From contig CANIBP010000008.1 of the NCBI GenBank assembly GCA_947466075.1, forward strand, positions 1 to 64,000: DNA of 64,000 bases. The letters run 5' to 3'. This DNA comes from Verrucomicrobiaceae bacterium (GTDB lineage Bacteria; Verrucomicrobiota; Verrucomicrobiia; Verrucomicrobiales; Verrucomicrobiaceae). Made by a program: the position numbers and the translations under genes. The notes below the pieces were generated by a model that saw nothing but the letters and a program-made list of their open reading frames with translations, was not told the DNA's origin and made no database searches. Below are positions 45,847 through 55,404 of this stretch, one piece after another. Positions within the stretch are counted from its first letter, which is position 1; the number at the start of each line of letters is the position of its first letter.

Positions 45847-46422
45847 ATGCCTACGCTCACTTCCCCAACCGGATTCAAAGAATGGTCCTTCATTTGCGAT
45901 GCACTCGCACAAGGCCGGCTCAGCATCATTTTGCGCAAAGGCGGCATCCATGAGGGCCGTGGCGGCTTTGAGTGGAAGCATCGCGAGTTTTTTCTCTTCC
46001 CGACTTGGTTTCACACTCAAGCCGATAAACTGAGTTGGGTGCCCGAAAACACGCAGCGCGACTTCCCGCCGGAAGAAGAGCGCCAAACCGTCGATATCGA
46101 TGGTTGCGCCACGCTGGAGCAAGTCTGGAAAGTCACCGACTGGGAAAAAGTCGCTGCATTGGCTCCGCTGCACATCTGGAACGAGGACGTCGTCAAAGAG
46201 CGCTTCACTTACGATGACGAAACCTGTCTGCATGTGGCCCTTGTGCGCGCCTACAAGCTCCCCAGCCGCTGGCACTTCCCTTATGCCAAAAGCTACGGCG
46301 GCTGTCGCTCATGGATCACCCTGCCGGAGGAAGGCCTACCCATGGCCGCCGCTGCGGTGCCGTCGCTGAGTGATGAAGCGTTTGCAGAGATCGCGGCGAA
46401 GTTGAAAGCGATCCTGGGCTGA
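45847..46422 (+). CDS. DUF1802 family protein
   Basis: 191 residues from MPTLTSPTGFKEWSFICDAL. LSIILRKGGIHEGRGGFEWKH, the FFLFPTWFHTQ run, and LPSRWHFPYAKSYGGCRSWI are the conserved parts of DUF1802, found in cyanobacteria and Planctomycetes/Verrucomicrobia. The function is not known. No signal peptide. It is divergent from the secreted-protein gene and followed by a serine hydrolase gene after 51 bases. Confidence 0.8.
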   Translation: MPTLTSPTGFKEWSFICDALAQGRLSIILRKGGIHEGRGGFEWKHREFFLFPTWFHTQADKLSWVPENTQRDFPPEEERQTVDIDGCATLEQVWKVTDWEKVAALAPLHIWNEDVVKERFTYDDETCLHVALVRAYKLPSRWHFPYAKSYGGCRSWITLPEEGLPMAAAAVPSLSDEAFAEIAAKLKAILG

Positions 46423-46473
46423 GGGTGAATTGATCTTGCCAGTTGTGCAGCGTGCTGGGTATAAACTCGAGCC

Positions 46474-47589
46474 ATGCCTCTCACTCGCCGCTCCGTTGTT
46501 GCAGCTCTATCCTCCATGCCACTGCTATCCAGCCGTGCGGCATGGGAACAAGCGGACTACCAACGAGAACTCGAGGCCATCCGCCTGAAGCATGATTTGC
46601 CAGCGTTGGCGGGTGCCTTTGTCACGACGAACGGCGCGCAACTCAAGCTGGCGACGGGTATGCGCAAAGTGGGCACGGAGATCGGCGTGACGGCGGATGA
46701 CCTTTGGCATCTCGGCTCCAATACCAAAGCGATGACGGCTACACTGATCGCGATCTCGGTGGAGGCGGGCAAACTTCGTTGGGACACGACGCTGAGTGAC
46801 GTATTCCCGAAACTCAAAGGGCTTCAGGGCTCACAACTCGCCAAACTGTCGCTGACTCATCTGCTCACGCACCGCTCGGGCCTGCCCGCGAACACGCTGT
46901 GGGCCTTGTCACTGCTAAGCGGCAAGCCCTTGAGAGAACAGCGCGGGATGATCCTCGAAAGCGTCACGGGCCTGATGGAAATGGCGGCACCAGGAGCGCA
47001 GTATCTTTATTCAAACCTGGGCTACGTACTGGCAGCACACATGCTGGAGGAGGTGAATGATCGTCCATGGGAGGATTTGATGCGAGACCAGCTCTTCAAG
47101 CCTTTAGACATGACGCAGGCTGGCTTTGGCGGCACGGGCACACTCGGAAAGATCGATCAGCCATGGCCACATCTCAGCAGTGGAGCGCCAACACCCAAGA
47201 ACGGCCCAAGCGTGGACAATCCTCCCGTCATGGCACCTGCAGGAGCCGTGCATGCACCGATGGCTGACTGGGCACGCTTTATCGCCGAGCATCTCGCTGG
47301 CGTGAATGGCAAGGGCAAGCTGCTGAAGGCCGAAACGTATCAACATCTGCACACCGCACCGTTTGGCGGCAACTATGCCTATGGATGGACCTGTCTGGAG
47401 CGAGCATGGGGCGGCAAAGTGATCACCCACAATGGCACCAACACGATGAATTACAGCGTCACGTGGCTGGCACCGGAGAAAGGTTTCGCGATGCTGGCCT
47501 GCACCAACAGCGGTGTTGATAAGGCTTCGAAAGCACTGGATGAAGTCATCGGCCTGCTGATGCGCGTGCAGACGGATGGCGGAAAGTGA
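46474..47589 (+). CDS. Beta-lactamase-family (class C-like) serine hydrolase
   Basis: 371 residues. The N-terminus MPLTRRSVVAALSSMPLLSS is a twin-arginine-like export signal. Active-site motifs of the class C/esterase VIII group are present: SNTK in LGSNTKAMTA (S-x-x-K, about residue 84), YSN in YLYSNLGYVL, and HNG in ITHNGTNTMN near residue 323. It is more probably a peptidase or esterase than an antibiotic-resistance enzyme; being close to alr it may act on D-amino acid peptides, which is only a guess. Confidence 0.88.
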   Translation: MPLTRRSVVAALSSMPLLSSRAAWEQADYQRELEAIRLKHDLPALAGAFVTTNGAQLKLATGMRKVGTEIGVTADDLWHLGSNTKAMTATLIAISVEAGKLRWDTTLSDVFPKLKGLQGSQLAKLSLTHLLTHRSGLPANTLWALSLLSGKPLREQRGMILESVTGLMEMAAPGAQYLYSNLGYVLAAHMLEEVNDRPWEDLMRDQLFKPLDMTQAGFGGTGTLGKIDQPWPHLSSGAPTPKNGPSVDNPPVMAPAGAVHAPMADWARFIAEHLAGVNGKGKLLKAETYQHLHTAPFGGNYAYGWTCLERAWGGKVITHNGTNTMNYSVTWLAPEKGFAMLACTNSGVDKASKALDEVIGLLMRVQTDGGK

Positions 47590-47615
47590 AGGCAGCTACC
47601 GGATTGATGTGGAGC

Positions 47616-47632
47616 GCCGACGATTCGTCGGC
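47616..47632. repeat. Perfect 17-bp palindrome upstream of alr
   Basis: GCCGACGA-T-TCGTCGGC, 8-bp arms around one base, 20 bases before the alr start. It may fold as a 6-bp hairpin with a 5-base loop. Without a T-run it is a poor terminator; it could be an operator or a small dispersed element. Confidence 0.6.
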
Positions 47633-47651
47633 ATAGAATGTTTTGCACACC

Positions 47652-48752
47652 ATGGACGCCATCCGACCAACCCACGTCGAAATCAATCTCGGCATGATCG
47701 CTCAGAATTATGACGCGATCCGGGCGCATGTCGGTGTGGCGGCGGTGATGCCGGTAGTGAAGACGAACGCGTATGGACATGGCATTGTCGAAGTCGCGCA
47801 GCATTTGATGAAACATGGCGCGACATACTTTGGCGTGGCTTTGCTGGAAGAAGCCATCGTGTTGCGACAGGCGGGCATCGCGGTGCCCATCCTCGTTTTT
47901 GGTGGTGTGGCCACGCGGCAGATACCGCAGTTCATCGCGCATGATTTGATGATGACGGCATCGTCCATCGACAAGCTGCGGCAGATTGATGAAGCGGCGG
48001 CAGCGGCGAAGACGAAGGTGCGCGTGCATTTGAAGATCGACTCCGGCATGGAGCGCATTGGTGTGCATTGGTACAGCGCCGAGAAGCTGCTGGAGGCCAG
48101 CTTGAGCTTCGCCCATGTCGAAATAGCCGGGATCTACTCGCACTTAGCCAATTCGGACGCGGAAGACCTTTCCAGTGCCAAAGAGCAACTCGCACGATTC
48201 CATGAAGCGCTCGATTTCTATCCGAAGCGCGGCCTCAAACCGCCGCAGCGCCACATCGCCAACTCCGGCGGCATTTTGCAGCTTCCTGAGAGCCATCTCG
48301 ACCTCGTGCGGCCAGGGATCATGCTTTACGGTGTCTATCCATCGCGTGAAGTGAAACAAACTGTCACCGTGAAGCCTGCGCTGAGTTGGAAATCACAAGT
48401 CGTGTTCTTCAAAGTGGTGCAACCGGGTAATCCCGTAAGCTATGGCGGCACATGGCGGAGCGATCATCCCGTGCGCGTTGTCACCGTGCCTGTGGGCTAT
48501 GGCGATGGGTATTTCCGCGCTCTCTCAAATCGCGGTCAGGTCATCATTCGTGGTCAGCAGCATCCCATTGTGGGTCGTGTGTGCATGGACCAGTTCATGG
48601 TGAACCTCGAATGGGGCACCGCCTACAACAGCGATGAAGTCACTCTCATCGGCGACTCGATCTCCGCGCAAGATGTAGCCGACTGGGCAGGCACGATCCC
48701 GTATGAAGTGCTGACGAACATCAATGCGCGAGTGCCGCGAGTGTTTGTTTAA
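47652..48752 (+). CDS. alr: Alanine racemase
   Basis: 366 residues from MDAIRPTHVEINL (a TTG 9 bases earlier is rejected). It makes D-alanine for peptidoglycan. PLP Lys in VVKTNAYGHG (about residue 35), HLKIDSGMERIG, HIANSGGIL, RPGIMLYG, the catalytic Tyr in VPVGYGDGYFRAL and VGRVCMDQFMV. The exonuclease gene follows; the two may be transcribed together. Confidence 0.97.
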   Translation: MDAIRPTHVEINLGMIAQNYDAIRAHVGVAAVMPVVKTNAYGHGIVEVAQHLMKHGATYFGVALLEEAIVLRQAGIAVPILVFGGVATRQIPQFIAHDLMMTASSIDKLRQIDEAAAAAKTKVRVHLKIDSGMERIGVHWYSAEKLLEASLSFAHVEIAGIYSHLANSDAEDLSSAKEQLARFHEALDFYPKRGLKPPQRHIANSGGILQLPESHLDLVRPGIMLYGVYPSREVKQTVTVKPALSWKSQVVFFKVVQPGNPVSYGGTWRSDHPVRVVTVPVGYGDGYFRALSNRGQVIIRGQQHPIVGRVCMDQFMVNLEWGTAYNSDEVTLIGDSISAQDVADWAGTIPYEVLTNINARVPRVFV

Positions 48753-48820
48753 TGCCTTGCATTCGACGAGTGATGGAAGCAACAGAGGGGTGGGACGCGA
48801 TGGCGGGTTCCACCTCATTC

Positions 48821-49399
48821 ATGAACCTCATCATCTTCGACCTCGAAACGACCGGCTTGTTACCATCCCAGCATGAGATCATCCAGATCGCAGCGATGAA
48901 GGTTCAAAACGGACGATGGGATGCAGGTGAATATTTTGACAGCTATGTGCGACCGGAGAACCACATTCCATCGTTCATCACGAAGCTGACGGGAATCACG
49001 CAGGCTCAAGTCGCGGATGCGCCGTCGCCGGTGGATGTCTTGATGCAGTTCTCTCGCTTCGTGGGTCAAAATGCGACATTGATCGCGCATAACGGCCTGC
49101 GTTTTGATATGCGCTTCATTGCCGAGAACTGCATGCGCCACAGCATCCCAGTGCGGGAAACGAGTGCCCTAGATTCACGCTCATTCTCCCGCAAAATCTG
49201 GGGCGGCAAAGGCGGCCATGGTTTGGACGCAGTGCTAAGCCGCTTGGGGCTTTCCAGCGAAGGCGTGAAGCGTCACGATGCTCGAGGTGATGTGCAACTG
49301 CTGGCTGAAGCGGTGAAGCAGATGTGGACGCGTTTGACGCCGAGCTTCAAAGATTGTCCTGTGGATCTCTCCGTGGGTGTGATTCCAGCGCTAATCTAA
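48821..49399 (+). CDS. DEDDh 3'-5' exonuclease (DnaQ-like)
   Basis: 192 residues from MNLIIFDLETTG; an earlier in-frame ATG at 48752 would add a poorly conserved leader. ExoI DLETTG (D, E), ExoII AHNGLRFDMRF (D) and ExoIII HDARGDVQLLAE (H, D) are all present. Related to the DNA polymerase III epsilon subunit and RNase T. It may proofread or trim nucleic acids. Convergent with sufD. Confidence 0.9.
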   Translation: MNLIIFDLETTGLLPSQHEIIQIAAMKVQNGRWDAGEYFDSYVRPENHIPSFITKLTGITQAQVADAPSPVDVLMQFSRFVGQNATLIAHNGLRFDMRFIAENCMRHSIPVRETSALDSRSFSRKIWGGKGGHGLDAVLSRLGLSSEGVKRHDARGDVQLLAEAVKQMWTRLTPSFKDCPVDLSVGVIPALI

Positions 49400-49412
49400 G
49401 CCCGCCCATAGC

Positions 49413-50780
49413 TTAAACAGCCAGGATCAGCTTCTCGTGAATGCGGGAGACGACCATGTCGGCGATGGGGCCGTTGCCGAGTTTGGCGAGGGCGTCGGCG
49501 AGGAAGCCTTCGACGATGAGCTTGCGGCTTTCGCCATCGGTGATGCCGCGGGCTTTGAGGTAGAAGAGTTCTTCGTCGCTGATGGGGCCGCTGGTAGCTC
49601 CGTGGCTGCATTTAACCTGATCGGCGTTGATTTCGAGGCCGGGAAGGCTGGTGGCTTCGGCTTCGTTGCTGTTGAGGAGATTGCGGCAGGTCTGGTAAGC
49701 GTCGGTGAAGTGCGCTTCTTTATCGACGGTGATGAGGCCGCTAAAAATGGAGCGTGATTTGCCGTAGAGGGCGTTTTTGTACAGGAGATCGCTGGTGGCG
49801 TGTGGGGCCTTGTGGTTTTGCAGCGTGCGTTGATCGACGATTTGATCACCGGTGGGCAGGGCGACGCTGAGCATCTCGCTGTGCGAGCCTTCGCCGAGAA
49901 GATCGCTGACGCTCTCGCTTCGGCTGAACTCGGCACCGAGCTGGACCTGGAAGTTTTTCACCTGCGCATCGCGTGCGGTGACGGTGCTGGAGAGATGCAT
50001 TGCCTGCGCTTTGTCGCCAAGCTCCTGACAGGCGATGTAGCGGATGCGGCTGCCTTTGCCGGCGACAAGATCGGCGACGGCGAGGCTGAGGCCAGTCTCG
50101 GCTTTCAAGGTGCGGTAGTGATCGACGACGGTGACGTCGGCGTTGTCCTCGGTGACAATGAGCGTGTGCGGGAAGATGGCGGTGTGCTCAGCGGCGATCC
50201 AGTGGAAGACCTCGATCGGTTGCTCAATCGCGATGCCTTTGGGCACGAGAATGACGAGTCCGGCACGAACGTGCGCAAGGTGCAACGCAGCGAACTTGGC
50301 GGAGCCGAGGGTCATCTCGCGCTGCATGAAGTGCTGCTGAAGGAGCGCGGCTTGGGATTGTAGCGCTTCTTCAAATGGCAGGCAGATCACGCCTGCCGGC
50401 AATCTGTCGGTTTCGGCGACGACGAGGCGGTCGTTAACGAAGACGAAGCGTGCGGCGGTTTCGGCGAGGCCTGACGATGCGGCAACAGCTTCGGCTTCAA
50501 TGTGCTCATTAGCGGCCGTAGCGGGATGGTAAGTGCTCAGCGCGATCTTTTTCGCGTTGGAGTAGCGCCAGGCTTCGTCCTTCAGGCCAGGGACGGGCAG
50601 AGATTGGAAGTTGCTCCATGCAGCAGCGGATTTTTCGAGGAACCAAGCGGGCATGGCGGATTGATTGCGAGTTGGGGCGATGATTTCGAGTCCGGCAGGT
50701 GGCGCGGCGACAGGAGCGGCTTCGGAAGGCATGGAGGAGGTCTGGGGAACTGGGGCGAGAGTGGGCATGCGTGCGAACAA
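49413..50780 (-). CDS. sufD: Fe-S cluster assembly protein SufD
   Basis: 455 residues. The N-terminal part varies; the beta-helix core has TVVDHYRTL, NHKAPHATSDLLYKNALYGKSRSIFSG and KCSHGATSGPISDEELFYLKARGI, whose His is essential in E. coli SufD. With SufB and SufC it forms the SufBC2D scaffold where Fe-S clusters are built. Last gene of the operon, 36 bases after sufB. Confidence 0.95.
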   Translation of the reverse strand: MFARMPTLAPVPQTSSMPSEAAPVAAPPAGLEIIAPTRNQSAMPAWFLEKSAAAWSNFQSLPVPGLKDEAWRYSNAKKIALSTYHPATAANEHIEAEAVAASSGLAETAARFVFVNDRLVVAETDRLPAGVICLPFEEALQSQAALLQQHFMQREMTLGSAKFAALHLAHVRAGLVILVPKGIAIEQPIEVFHWIAAEHTAIFPHTLIVTEDNADVTVVDHYRTLKAETGLSLAVADLVAGKGSRIRYIACQELGDKAQAMHLSSTVTARDAQVKNFQVQLGAEFSRSESVSDLLGEGSHSEMLSVALPTGDQIVDQRTLQNHKAPHATSDLLYKNALYGKSRSIFSGLITVDKEAHFTDAYQTCRNLLNSNEAEATSLPGLEINADQVKCSHGATSGPISDEELFYLKARGITDGESRKLIVEGFLADALAKLGNGPIADMVVSRIHEKLILAV

Positions 50781-50816
50781 TGGCGGGGACGTGAAGATAT
50801 TAGGCTCGTCGTGAGA

Positions 50817-52256
<1,440 letters not shown>

Positions 52257-52304
52257 AAAAGTAAAAGGTTAGAGGTGAAAAGTCAGTAGTGATTAGGGCT
52301 CAGT

Positions 52305-52538
52305 CTATGCGGGAGGATCTTCACGCACGACGGATGATTCGGTCATGCCAGCCTCGTAGGTGACGGGTTTGCGGCGGACGATGGGGCGATCGGCGAAGAC
52401 CCAACCCTCGCGTTTGAGCTGCTCGCCGACTTCACGCATGTAGGCATTGAATTTGTCATGATCGTAACCGCACTTGGCGAAGATGGCCTCGCGGTTGGCC
52501 CGGACTTCGGCGACGATGGGATCTTCAATTGAGTTCAT
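52305..52538 (-). CDS. Probable antitoxin partner of the PIN protein
   Basis: 77 residues: IEDPIVAEVRANREAIFAK, CGYDHDKFNAYMREV, GEQLKREGWVFADRP. The pattern xPIVxEVRxxREAxxxxxGYDxxxFxxxxRE is shared by short proteins encoded beside PIN toxins. It starts 5 bases after the PIN stop. The antitoxin role is inferred from pairing and size. Confidence 0.65.
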   Translation of the reverse strand: MNSIEDPIVAEVRANREAIFAKCGYDHDKFNAYMREVGEQLKREGWVFADRPIVRRKPVTYEAGMTESSVVREDPPA

Positions 52539-52543
52539 GTCAG

Positions 52544-53011
52544 TTAGACGAGTTCCTCAGGTGTTCCAATGACTGGCGGCACAAAACCAGCGTCACGGCA
52601 GGTTTCTTCAATGCGGCGAAGCATGTGGAGGTTGTTGATGTGGGTGCAGTTCCAGGTAAGCAGGAAATCCATTTCATTCACTGCTGCGATGGCGATGTGG
52701 TAGGCGTCCGCCTCCGCTCGTTGCGGGAGCCCGAGCCGGGCGACCAACCGCAACGCGAGCGCACTCGACTCGGACGTTTCCATTAGCAGTGGAATGCCCT
52801 GTAGGCTTTGAAGGCGTCGTTCAGCCATCTCTGCCTCACCACTTCGTGATTCATCCAGGACATAGGACGAGATGAACAGATCGAACTCGTGGCGTCGATA
52901 AGTCCAGAAGTCGCGGGTTGCCTGCTGATGCCCTGCCAGCACAATGTCGCGACTGGGCCGGGCTACGAGGTAGCTCGGGATGGTCGTTTCAATGTAAACG
53001 GAGGGTTTCAT
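52544..53011 (-). CDS. PIN-domain protein, probable VapC-like toxin RNase
   Basis: 155 residues. It starts VYIETTIPSYLVARPSRDIV, where the first acidic ligand is Glu (YIETT, as in one PIN branch), and has ISSYVLDESRSGEAEMAERR and EADAYHIAIAAVNEMDFLLTWNCTHINN, holding the later acidic residues. PIN proteins of this type cut RNA and pair with small antitoxins. It lies 15 bases after sufC and before its partner, inside the suf operon. Confidence 0.85.
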   Translation of the reverse strand: MKPSVYIETTIPSYLVARPSRDIVLAGHQQATRDFWTYRRHEFDLFISSYVLDESRSGEAEMAERRLQSLQGIPLLMETSESSALALRLVARLGLPQRAEADAYHIAIAAVNEMDFLLTWNCTHINNLHMLRRIEETCRDAGFVPPVIGTPEELV

Positions 53012-53026
53012 AAACTTAATTGGCGA

Positions 53027-53788
53027 TTAAGCCGCTTTCGCCAAAGGCTCCTCCTCATGGACCCAGTCGTAGCCGCGTTCTTCGAGTTCGAGGGAGAGCT
53101 CTTTGCCGCCGGTTTTGACGATGCGACCGTCTTTGAGGACGTGGACGATGTCGGGCTGGATGTAGTTCAGGAGGCGCTGGTAATGAGTGATGACGAGGAA
53201 GCCGCGGTTCTCGCTGCGCATGGCGTTGACGCCGCGGGAGACGATCTTGAGGGCGTCGATGTCGAGACCGGAGTCTGTTTCGTCGAGGATGGCGTATTTC
53301 GGCTCCAGCATCATGAGCTGGAGGATCTCATTGCGCTTCTTTTCGCCGCCGGAGAAGCCTTCATTCACGCTGCGGCTGGTGAAGCTGCGATCCATTTCGA
53401 GCTGGTCCATGCGGGCGTAGAGCTGCTTGTAGAACTTCACGGCGTCGATGTCCTCGCCCTTCGGCAGGCGGGCTTTCAAAGAGGCGCGGAGGAAGTTGGC
53501 GTTGCTGACGCCCGGGATTTCGTGCGGGTATTGGAAGGCGAGGAAGAGACCAGCGCGGCTGCGGGCATCGACGGCCATGTCGAGGATGTTTTGTCCGTCG
53601 AGCAAGACTTCGCCGCTGGTGACTTCGTAATCGCTGTGGCCGCAGAGGACTTTGCTCAGCGTGCTTTTGCCGGAGCCGTTCGGGCCCATGATGGCGTGGA
53701 CTTCACCGGGGTTGATCGTGAGGTTCAGGCCTTTGAGGATTTCGCGGCCGGGGATCTGGGCGTGGAGGTTTTTTATTTCGAGGGACAT
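53027..53788 (-). CDS. sufC: Fe-S cluster assembly ATPase SufC
   Basis: 253 residues from [14 protein letters not shown]; a longer frame extends back into the regulator gene and is rejected. ABC ATPase motifs: Walker [11 protein letters not shown] loop [13 protein letters not shown], signature [13 protein letters not shown], Walker [12 protein letters not shown], and the H loop ITHYQRLL. It powers conformational change of SufB-SufD. It follows the Fur-family gene by 17 bases. Confidence 0.97.
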   Translation of the reverse strand: MSLEIKNLHAQIPGREILKGLNLTINPGEVHAIMGPNGSGKSTLSKVLCGHSDYEVTSGEVLLDGQNILDMAVDARSRAGLFLAFQYPHEIPGVSNANFLRASLKARLPKGEDIDAVKFYKQLYARMDQLEMDRSFTSRSVNEGFSGGEKKRNEILQLMMLEPKYAILDETDSGLDIDALKIVSRGVNAMRSENRGFLVITHYQRLLNYIQPDIVHVLKDGRIVKTGGKELSLELEERGYDWVHEEEPLAKAA

Positions 53789-53805
53789 GAGGGAGGGGAA
53801 ATGAA

Positions 53806-54261
53806 TTATGATTTGGCCGCGCAGGCGGAGCAGGTGCCGTGGATGGCGAGGTCGGTGTGGGTGACCTTGGTGCCTTTGGGAAGGTTCCAAAACTTGGCGG
53901 GGTCGAAATCGGTGGCGGGATGGGCATCGATGACTTTGCCGCAGGTCTCGCAGTGAAAATGGACGTGCTCGTGGAGGTTGGCGCAGTAGCGGGACTGGCC
54001 GCGCTCGAGGTGAACGAGCTTGATGAGGCCGTGGCTGGTAAGGTGCTCCAGGCAGTTGTAAACAGTCGCCAGTGAGATGTGCGGGGAGCGGGATTTGACG
54101 CGATCGAGGATGTCGTAGGCCGTGGGGTGATCGGTGGAGGCAGCGAGGACATCGAAGACCTCGCGGCGGTGCGGCGTCAGGCGTACGTCAGCACCCAGCA
54201 CGGCGAGACGGCAGTCCAAGCCGGAGGCTTTGGCAGGAGAGCGTGTGGAAGAGGGGGGCAT
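53806..54261 (-). CDS. Fur-family transcriptional regulator (Fur/PerR type)
   Basis: 151 residues. N-terminal winged helix: [47 protein letters not shown]. The dimer domain has [20 protein letters not shown] and CSACAAKS, i.e. two CxxC pairs for structural zinc, and several His ligands. Whether it senses iron or peroxide cannot be told by eye. As first gene of the suf operon with a 7-1-7 box in its promoter, it probably represses itself and the suf genes. Confidence 0.93.
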   Translation of the reverse strand: MPPSSTRSPAKASGLDCRLAVLGADVRLTPHRREVFDVLAASTDHPTAYDILDRVKSRSPHISLATVYNCLEHLTSHGLIKLVHLERGQSRYCANLHEHVHFHCETCGKVIDAHPATDFDPAKFWNLPKGTKVTHTDLAIHGTCSACAAKS

Positions 54262-54273
54262 AGCGATTTAGAA

Positions 54274-54288
54274 TTAGAATGATTCTAA
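54274..54288. promoter_or_regulatory. Fur/PerR-type 7-1-7 box
   Basis: TTAGAAT-G-ATTCTAA is a perfect inverted repeat, 13 bases upstream of the regulator start. It follows the 7-1-7 design of Fur and PerR boxes (compare TTATAATNATTATAA). An additional overlapping TAGAAT half-site lies beside it (TTAGAAT TAGAAT). Position suits autoregulation and control of the suf genes; the cupin gene starts about 100 bases away on the other strand. Confidence 0.8.
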
Positions 54289-54390
54289 GTGTATTGGAAA
54301 CGCCTCCTTGGCAAGCGGCGGATGCCTTTCCTTTGAAAAAACTTTCCTCCAGTCACGCCAAATCGCCCACAGCGTGCTACAGCCTCCGCC

Positions 54391-54867
54391 ATGACTCGCA
54401 CCCACACCGAAGAGCTCCCCTGGACCGCGCAAAATTCCCCCAAGGGCAAGTATGGCATACAGCGCCGCAGTGTTTCGCAGGACGCCGGTGGGCAAAAGGA
54501 CATCGGCACCTGGGGCGGCGGACATCCCTTTGACCTCGAAATCCACCGCATCCCGGCGGGGAAAATCAATTTCCCACTCCACGAGCACTCCGCCCAATGG
54601 GAAGCCTACTACATCCTCTCCGGCAGCGGCAAGGTGCGCACGCCCAAGGGGAAAGAAGCCATCCAAGGCGGCGACTATCTCGTTTTCCCGCCCGGCGAAG
54701 CACATCAACTCATCAACACCGGCTCCGAAGACCTCACCTACATCGTCATCGCCGACCAGCCGCAGGCCGATGTCATCCACTACCCCGATTCCGGCAAATG
54801 GATGGTCAAACCGCAGCGCAAGGTCTTCGAGATGACCGAAGCCGACTACTTCAAGGACGAGGAATGA
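54391..54867 (+). CDS. Cupin-domain protein
   Basis: 158 residues. Cupin_2 motifs: FPLHEHSAQWEAYYILSGSG (metal ligands H, H, E), GGDYLVFPPGEAHQLIN (third His). The front ARG-like part SPKGKYGIQRRSVSQ is found in cupins that bind small ligands or acid sugars. No enzyme activity can be assigned. Single-gene unit, divergent from the Fur-family regulator. Confidence 0.85.
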   Translation: MTRTHTEELPWTAQNSPKGKYGIQRRSVSQDAGGQKDIGTWGGGHPFDLEIHRIPAGKINFPLHEHSAQWEAYYILSGSGKVRTPKGKEAIQGGDYLVFPPGEAHQLINTGSEDLTYIVIADQPQADVIHYPDSGKWMVKPQRKVFEMTEADYFKDEE

Positions 54868-54925
54868 GCCAATCCGCGCACAAGCATTCTGATTTCACGA
54901 TCACGAAATGCAGGCATGCTGCGTC

Positions 54926-55342
54926 ATGAAGCCATCCATTCTCGCCGCCGCCGTTTTGACCGCGCTGCTCGCCAGTTGCAGCACCACACCGACCACTCCC
55001 GCTGAAGCCAAAGCCTTCGCCGCCGTGAGCACCGTGCTCGAAACTAACTGTGTCCACTGCCACGGCGACAACCGCCTTTCCACCATGCCGCCGATCAACG
55101 ACACGCACGCGTTGTCAAAACTCATCGGCAAGCATTGGATCGTTCCCGGCAAACCAGCCATGAGCCGCTTCTTCCAGGTCGTCATCTTCCCGGACACCGT
55201 TCCGGGAGCCATGCCACCGACGGGTCACGCAATCTCGAAGCAGGATATCGAAACTCTGCGCACTTGGATCAAAGCCGGGGCGAAATTGCCACAGCAGAAC
55301 ATCCAATTAACCCCACGCGGCGACATGCCGCGTTCGATCTGA
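54926..55342 (+). CDS. Lipoprotein c-type cytochrome
   Basis: 138 residues from MKPSILAAAVLTALLASC, a signal peptide with lipobox LLASC. The haem site is CVHCH in LETNCVHCHGDN (about residue 42), and GAMPPTGHAISKQDIETLRTWIKAGA gives the axial-Met and C-terminal helix. It is a small monohaem protein probably tethered to the membrane. Unlike the cytochrome at 40 kb it lacks an SHD1-like tail. Confidence 0.83.
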   Translation: MKPSILAAAVLTALLASCSTTPTTPAEAKAFAAVSTVLETNCVHCHGDNRLSTMPPINDTHALSKLIGKHWIVPGKPAMSRFFQVVIFPDTVPGAMPPTGHAISKQDIETLRTWIKAGAKLPQQNIQLTPRGDMPRSI

Positions 55343-55404
55343 GCGCCACTCAAACTGGCTGCATCATGGCCGCAAGCGTGTAGCATCCGCGCCCGCTTCG
55401 CCTC

